In this document: in pieces, positions 9,701 to 11,121 of the stretch
Layout of the letters: each line of letters starts with the position of its first letter
How positions within the stretch are numbered: the stretch's first letter is position 1
From: Saccoglossus kowalevskii
Lineage: Eukaryota > Hemichordata > Enteropneusta > Harrimaniidae
Assembly: GCF_000003605.2 (NCBI RefSeq)
Contig: NW_003149770.1
Location: 1-11,121 of the forward strand
Direction of reading: 5' to 3'
DNA: 11,121 nt
Translations under genes and position numbers: made by a program
Notes under the pieces: generated by a model
The model's database searches: none
Told to the model about the DNA's origin: nothing
What the model saw: the letters and a program-made list of their open reading frames with translations, nothing else

Positions 9701-10044
9701 CATTGATATATCTTATGCTAACCATTTCATAGAAGCTTAATTGACTATGTTTTGCATAATTGTCCCCATTGTTCCTGTTTCTGTACATCAAATTTCTTGT
9801 TTAATGAATACCATCATTGAATAGGTATCAATATTACAGCTAAATGTTGGCATTATAGTACAACATTACCTTTCTGCAAGTGTGTTTATTGATTGTCGTA
9901 CAGATTCGTGTTCAAGAACAGCCAGGTCTCCCCCTTGGTCACGGCAACTGTTGAGAGCATCCATCCATCCAAGCGATTCCTGCGATAGAAAGTAACACTT
10001 TCCAAGCATCTTGATGTCACAATCGCGCGTTCCCATGACCACAC
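2156..10044 (-). CDS. Multidomain astacin metalloprotease (CTLD-LDLa-propeptide-astacin-TSP1-WSC-Cys-rich), partial at both ends
   Basis: Thirteen exons on the minus strand join in frame with GT-AG introns: 9870-10044, 7832-8079, 7023-7154, 6251-6346, 6013-6088, 5365-5447, 5095-5209, 4413-4606, 3830-4051, 3270-3419, 2884-3002, 2543-2702, 2156-2326. They encode 646 complete residues; numbering below starts at the first whole codon of 9870-10044. Order: C-type lectin domain about 8-132, LDLa 142-176, propeptide about 186-244, astacin catalytic domain 245-445, TSP1 447-492, WSC-like 498-590, cysteine-rich tail 591-646. Astacins are secreted zinc endopeptidases made as zymogens. The first exon starts inside a codon and the last ends with one base of a codon, so a signal-peptide exon and a 3' exon are missing. 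Introns are 155-1790 bp. The splice model is by eye. The family assignment is secure; joining the two N-terminal modules to the protease rests on matching phases and reading frame. Confidence 0.85.
2543..2702 (-). CDS. Exon: WSC-like module, second half
   Basis: Residues 537-589. KCARAADHVGASHFALLDGG, then QC, fits the C-x-x-x-A ... F-A-(L/V)-x-x-G-G-x-C pattern of this module, and GTANAADVYSV near the end resembles its usual A-N-x-V-Y ending. Cysteines 538, 558 and 573 join Cys503 from the previous exon to give four. The acceptor is TATGGTTGCAG; the donor GTGAAT leaves phase 1. It probably adds glycan or matrix binding; that role is an inference. Confidence 0.8.
2884..3002 (-). CDS. Exon: WSC-like module, first half
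   Basis: Residues 498-536. YEYLGCWSDS followed by HLDGSYDIRDD fits the Y-x-G-C-(W/Y)-x-D ... L-x-G-x-Y module found in WSC-type and related carbohydrate-binding segments of many invertebrate extracellular proteins. The acceptor is TCTAATAG. The donor after AGG (GTGAGC) leaves phase 0, the only phase-0 intron in the model. The family call is by pattern only; it could be a related, separately named module. Confidence 0.78.
3270..3419 (-). CDS. Exon: thrombospondin type 1 repeat
   Basis: Residues 448-496 plus the split Glu447. EWSSWSDWSGCPVTCGSGTQ is a textbook TSP1 start: three Trp residues at 448, 451 and 454 (the C-mannosylation type W-x-x-W), then C-x-x-x-C-G. TRNRIC supplies the Arg layer, and cysteines 457, 461, 472, 477, 487 and 492 make six. 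Such repeats bind glycosaminoglycans and matrix proteins and often target proteases. The exon is symmetrical (phase 1 on both sides). The acceptor is ATGCTTTGCAG, the donor GTAAGT. Confidence 0.94.
3651..3721. repeat. (AT)n microsatellite, about 35 units
   Basis: An uninterrupted AT dinucleotide run in the intron between the catalytic and TSP1 exons. On the minus strand it begins at the end of the relic exon's donor (GTACGTATAT...). Open frames of repeated Tyr-Ile across it on both strands are artefacts. The true length is prone to assembly error and polymorphism. Confidence 0.98.
3727..3811 (-). pseudogene. Relic duplicate of the cysteine-rich exon (3' half)
   Basis: Read on the minus strand this gives VVETFDTDYSCENVGEIDQ and then ESVSIYCKN, which aligns residue by residue, without gaps, to VVETCDEDYDC...VSICCR of the exon at 2156-2326. 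Even the donor matches: both end one base into a codon before GT(A/C)NGT (GTAAGT in the parent, GTACGT here). Two of the five cysteines in the aligned part have changed (Cys to Phe and Cys to Tyr). The 5' half and its acceptor are missing: the homology begins only 18 bp past the donor of the catalytic exon, which leaves no room for an intron, and its frame differs from that exon. It is therefore most likely an exon fossil. An alternative is a rarely used exon reached from another upstream splice site. Confidence 0.68.
3830..4051 (-). CDS. Exon: end of astacin domain with Met-turn
   Basis: Residues 374-446. TPYDYNSLMHYG contains the Met-turn that underlies the zinc site: Met399, and Tyr401 as the flexible fifth ligand. 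TIVTINPAG and IGQRNGLSQWD match the conserved C-terminal strand and the G-Q-x-x-x-L-S-x-x-D segment, and GIYEC supplies Cys445. The acceptor is TTCTACATACAG; the donor GTAAGTAG is near-perfect. In frame, reading past the donor meets a TAG at once, so splicing to the TSP1 exon is required for the longer protein. Confidence 0.94.
4413..4606 (-). CDS. Exon: astacin active site (HExxHxxGxxH)
   Basis: Residues 309-372. CWSYIGMIGGKQMMSL opens the exon, and Cys309 should pair with Cys334. The active site reads HEFLHALGFYHEQSRPDRD: zinc ligands His342, His346 and His352 with catalytic Glu343, exactly the astacin HExxHxxGxxHExxRxDRD signature. Nothing essential is missing, so an active protease is expected. 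The residue after DRD, normally Asn/Asp/Tyr-type, is Cys361, an extra cysteine outside the two standard disulphides. The acceptor is T-rich ending CAAAG; the donor is GTACAC, phase 1. Confidence 0.95.
4607..5094 (-). other. Intron within the astacin catalytic domain, no internal feature
   Basis: 488 bp between the exon ending GDG and the exon starting CWSY. It starts GTAAAA and ends in a T-rich tract with CAAAG. It is AT-rich, and I see no repeat, RNA gene or coding pattern. The 361-bp intron at 4052-4412 is likewise empty. Confidence 0.8.
5095..5209 (-). CDS. Exon: astacin domain, helix and first cysteine
   Basis: Residues 271-307. EFVRAALADLESETCLTFIE is the astacin helix leading to the conserved T-C-(L/I)-x-F, with Cys289 expected to pair with Cys445 at the end of the domain. 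YISITNGDG then leads to the G-C-x-S-Y motif of the next exon. The acceptor is TTTATTATACAG; the donor, GTAAAA, leaves two bases, and Gly308 is completed across the intron. Confidence 0.9.
5365..5447 (-). CDS. Exon: start of mature astacin domain
   Basis: Residues 243-269. After the basic KR pair comes GITNWINWYWPDNTVNYVFD, matching the W-P-x-x-x-V-x-Y-x-(I/F)-D strand that opens the mature catalytic domain. The family usually has A or R-N-A near the mature N-terminus; here the likely new N-terminus is Gly245, with cleavage after Arg244 an inference. The acceptor is TTGTATTGCAG and the donor GTGCAT; the exon ends in phase 1. The upstream intron (5448-6012) contains a MITE. Confidence 0.87.
5516..5819. 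mobile_element. MITE with TTAA-flanked terminal inverted repeats, copy 1
   Basis: The left end reads TTAAAGGACGGTGGTCGTCG and the right end, on the opposite strand, reads TTAAAGGGCGTTGGTCGTCG. The inverted match runs about 34 bp with five mismatches, through GCGCC and ATG(C/T)GC. The element is 304 bp including TTAA at both ends and is visibly richer in CG than the surrounding intron. TTAA at both ends suggests a piggyBac-type target site, although a TA duplication cannot be excluded. No transposase is present. An open frame of about 84 codons on the plus strand crosses it but shows no known pattern. It lies in the intron between the propeptide and catalytic exons. Confidence 0.85.
6013..6088 (-). 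CDS. Exon: astacin propeptide zinc-switch motif
   Basis: Residues 218-241. The sequence LFEGDIML carries the F-x-G-D signature of astacin propeptides; in the family the Asp (here Asp222) ligates the catalytic zinc and keeps the enzyme latent. It is followed by TAEQRQRKEAG, which resembles the common L-T-x-x-Q-R stretch. The acceptor is a good one (TTTATTTTTCAG); the donor is AA before GTACAC. The two leftover bases make Lys242 with the next exon, producing a Lys-Lys-Arg (242-244) that is a plausible site for proprotein cleavage. Confidence 0.88.
6251..6346 (-). CDS. Exon: linker and start of astacin propeptide
   Basis: Residues 186-216. The segment is charged and hydrophilic, with a basic patch TNKRKTIKRSHEKH followed by a predicted helix ending EAINHHL. 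It runs directly into the LFEGDI motif of the next exon, which is the usual end of the helical part of an astacin prosequence. The donor is GTAAGA; the acceptor (ATTCATAG) has a weak pyrimidine tract. Only one of the three frames gives both correct phases and a link to the zinc-switch exon. The open frame continues upstream without a stop to an ATG at 6455, so this exon could also be extended as an alternative first exon. Confidence 0.7.
6347..7022 (-). other. Intron between LDLa and propeptide exons
   Basis: 676 bp, AT-rich. A pyrimidine-rich patch near 6600-6660 contains scattered CCCTAACCACC units. There is an ATG at 6455 in frame with the propeptide exon. No element boundary or RNA gene is seen. 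Confidence 0.7.
7023..7154 (-). CDS. Exon: LDL-receptor class A repeat
   Basis: Residues 142-184. Six cysteines at 142, 149, 154, 161, 167 and 176 have the LDLa spacing. The acidic calcium cage is present: CDQYLDCPDASDEDQC keeps the D-x-x-x-D...D-x-S-D-E pattern, with the Trp two residues before the fourth cysteine. A Ser-rich linker (YSSSSSV) follows. These repeats fold around calcium and bind basic patches on partner proteins. Two donors compete: GTAGGT at 7022 and GTATGA at 7018. Only the first keeps frame with the next exon, so it was chosen. The exon is symmetrical (phase 1 on both sides), as is typical of a shuffled LDLa module. Confidence 0.87.
7155..7831 (-). other. Intron between lectin and LDLa exons
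   Basis: 677 bp. Apart from MITE copy 2 at 7273-7386 and a few AATC units near 7706-7727, it holds nothing I can identify. Confidence 0.75.
7273..7386. mobile_element. MITE of the same family, short copy 2
   Basis: The left end TTAAAGGGCGGTGGTCGT matches copy 1 at 17 of 18 positions. The right end read inverted is TTAAAAGGCGATAGTCGT, three mismatches from the left. At 114 bp it is a shorter, internally deleted or older relative. TTAA is present at both ends, as in copy 1. It sits in the intron between the lectin and LDLa exons. Confidence 0.75.
7832..8079 (-). CDS. Exon: C-terminal half of C-type lectin domain
   Basis: Residues 59-140; codon 58 (Ser) is split across the 1790-bp intron. FWIGLRD is the hallmark W-I-G-L strand of C-type lectins. 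It is followed by a Trp, then HDCVVA (Cys106), WQYSDC (Cys124) and TFLCAA (Cys132), the standard closing cysteines. The loop lacks the EPN or QPD sugar-specificity tripeptide and there is no WND motif, so canonical calcium-dependent sugar binding is doubtful; protein binding or non-canonical ligand binding is more likely. The acceptor is CTGTTAG, the donor GTAAGA, and the exon ends in phase 1. An additional Cys139 lies just before the LDLa repeat and has no evident partner. Confidence 0.88.
8080..9869 (-). other. 1.8-kb intron splitting the lectin domain
   Basis: The longest intron, joining the two lectin halves in matching phase. Short open frames occur on both strands (minus 8425-8694, plus 9516-9740) without recognisable motifs. 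A plus-strand KYADDS at about 8258-8275 resembles a reverse-transcriptase motif but lacks supporting blocks. The stretch around 9180-9500 is less AT-rich than its surroundings and might be an old transposon, but no ends are visible. Confidence 0.7.
9870..10044 (-). CDS. Exon: N-terminal half of C-type lectin domain
   Basis: Residues 1-57 of the traced protein. The frame reads GKCYFLSQESLGWMDALNSC, the usual start of a C-type lectin domain (Cys, Tyr/Phe, then W-x-D-A...C), followed by GGDLAVLEHE, which matches the conserved G-x-L-A/V beta strand. Cysteines 8 and 16 suggest a long-form domain with the extra N-terminal disulphide; Cys33 should pair with the final Cys132. The acceptor is a strong pyrimidine tract ending in AACAG at 10045. 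The exon begins with two bases of a split codon and ends AAAG before GTAATG, leaving two bases that join cleanly to the next exon. A longer open frame on the same strand overlaps it but carries no domain pattern. Confidence 0.85.
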
Positions 10045-11121
10045 CTGTTCAAAATAGAAAAGAAAAATCATCATAAATGGCGCCATGAATACAGAATGTA
10101 TGATTTAATCTGCTGCATTTAGTAAATCCAAATAAAGTTTATAACATCACCAATGGGAGTGTGGTGTCCAACGTCTTTTATCACTATACGATCTCTCTAA
10201 CTCAGCCTTTATTTGCGGGTTATCACTGTACAATAAAGCTGCATAGCTACGACACTGTCGAGATTTTGTGTTACATACAAAATGTATCGGTACACGACAG
10301 AATGCGACTAGCACTCAATTCTGTTCAATAAAAAATGGAACACGATTTGAACCTAATAACTGCAGTTCAGTCCCTGCTGCTGTTATTACATTGTCGTGTC
10401 AAACTCTGATCTTGCAAACACAAATAATAAAGCAAAATATAATAGGTTGTTCATATGTATATATGTATTGGCAAAGATGGAATACAATAATAAAATGTAA
10501 ATCAGGATTCCTACCTAAATAGGTAGCCAAGCACCATATATGAAAAAATGTCCACTGCATCGTAACTGCGTGGAAAAACAAATGATCAATACTTGTACTA
10601 ATAAGCTAAAAACCAATTTATATTGTTCGAATGAAGTTTGGTATAAATACTGCAGGTGATTGTATAGTTGAAAACAATATCAACGAATACAAAATTATTA
10701 CAACGATGCTAAAGCATAAGTTATCTCTCAAGCTATAATGTAAAACTGAATCCACTCACCTACACGTGCAGTGTTCAACCTCCAAAAGCAAAATGACGGC
10801 TTGCTATATCGTTATGATCAATTATATTGTTTCTATCACTAACGATTCAATATTAATTTAATTACAATACTCATGGTAGTAATCAACACGTCAGATATGT
10901 TTGTATAGCACGTATGTTTTGACAATTCAATCATTCTCTGTATTCAATATTGATGTGTTTCTGATAGTATTAATTATTCTGTTTACAAACTGCATTAAAA
11001 TTAAAAAAACGTCATATGCGTTATTTTTCTCTGCAGTATTAAAATAAAATAAAATAATGATGTACTTATGTGAGATCAATTTCAACCGAAGTGGATTTGT
11101 TACTGTCACTATAGAATAACA
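10045..11121. other. Upstream flank or intron, no secure gene
   Basis: Just upstream of the lectin exon is a clear branch/pyrimidine region, so 10045 onward begins as an intron. Apart from the tentative exon at 10760-10803 I find no signal peptide, promoter or RNA gene. The 5' end of the gene is probably beyond 11121 or in a very short exon that I cannot tell from noise. Confidence 0.6.
10760..10803 (-). CDS. Candidate upstream exon of the protease gene (tentative)
   Basis: On the minus strand a short open stretch reading KPSFCFWRLNTARV ends in a strong donor, AG before GTGAGT, leaving one base. That is exactly the phase needed to complete the first split codon (Gly) of the lectin exon at 10044. 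The acceptor (GATATAG at 10804) is weak, the piece is only 44 bp, and I recognise no domain. It could be a chance donor. Confidence 0.25.

Noticed and set aside
10152-10310. Minus-strand open stretch with several cysteines (QCRSYAALLYSDN...)
   Set aside because: No good donor in the required phase, no recognised module, and it ends in a stop; not supported as an exon.
10511-10526. Perfect 7-bp inverted repeat CTACCTA AA TAGGTAG
   Set aside because: Short palindromes of this size are expected in AT-rich DNA, and there is no second copy or element boundary.

Overview
The window is nuclear DNA from an invertebrate animal. It is AT-rich, with short exons separated by GT-AG introns, LINE and MITE remnants in non-coding DNA, and a secreted multidomain metalloprotease of a metazoan type. 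Astacin plus TSP1 plus WSC-like modules would suit a marine deuterostome, and a tunicate is plausible because astacin+TSP1 proteases are known from ascidians. The sequence alone does not fix the species.

One gene dominates. It runs on the minus strand from about 10044 down to 2156 and leaves the window incomplete at both ends. I traced 13 exons by hand whose reading phases join without a break, encoding 646 complete residues. In protein order they are: C-type lectin domain (9870-10044 and 7832-8079); LDL-receptor class A repeat (7023-7154); astacin propeptide with its FEGD zinc-switch motif (6251-6346 and 6013-6088); astacin catalytic domain with the full zinc motif and Met-turn (5365-5447, 5095-5209, 4413-4606, 3830-4051); thrombospondin type 1 repeat (3270-3419); WSC-like module (2884-3002 and 2543-2702); and a cysteine-rich segment of unknown family (2156-2326). 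The first exon with signal peptide and the last exon(s) are not identified; a small candidate upstream exon lies at 10760-10803.

The protein is most simply read as a secreted zymogen. The propeptide aspartate blocks the zinc, cleavage near a Lys-Lys-Arg site would release the protease, and the flanking lectin, LDLa, TSP1 and WSC modules would target it to a matrix or glycoprotein surface. Having two binding modules N-terminal to the propeptide is unusual.

The rest is intron and mobile-element debris. Positions 545-2085 hold a dead, 5'-truncated CR1/L2-like LINE on the minus strand, containing a recent 246-bp tandem duplication. Two members of one MITE family with TTAA-flanked inverted repeats sit in introns (5516-5819 and 7273-7386). 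The intron between the catalytic and TSP1 exons holds an (AT)35 run that abuts a relic copy of the cysteine-rich exon. The large intron at 8080-9869 and the 5' flank at 10045-11121 hold no gene I can support.
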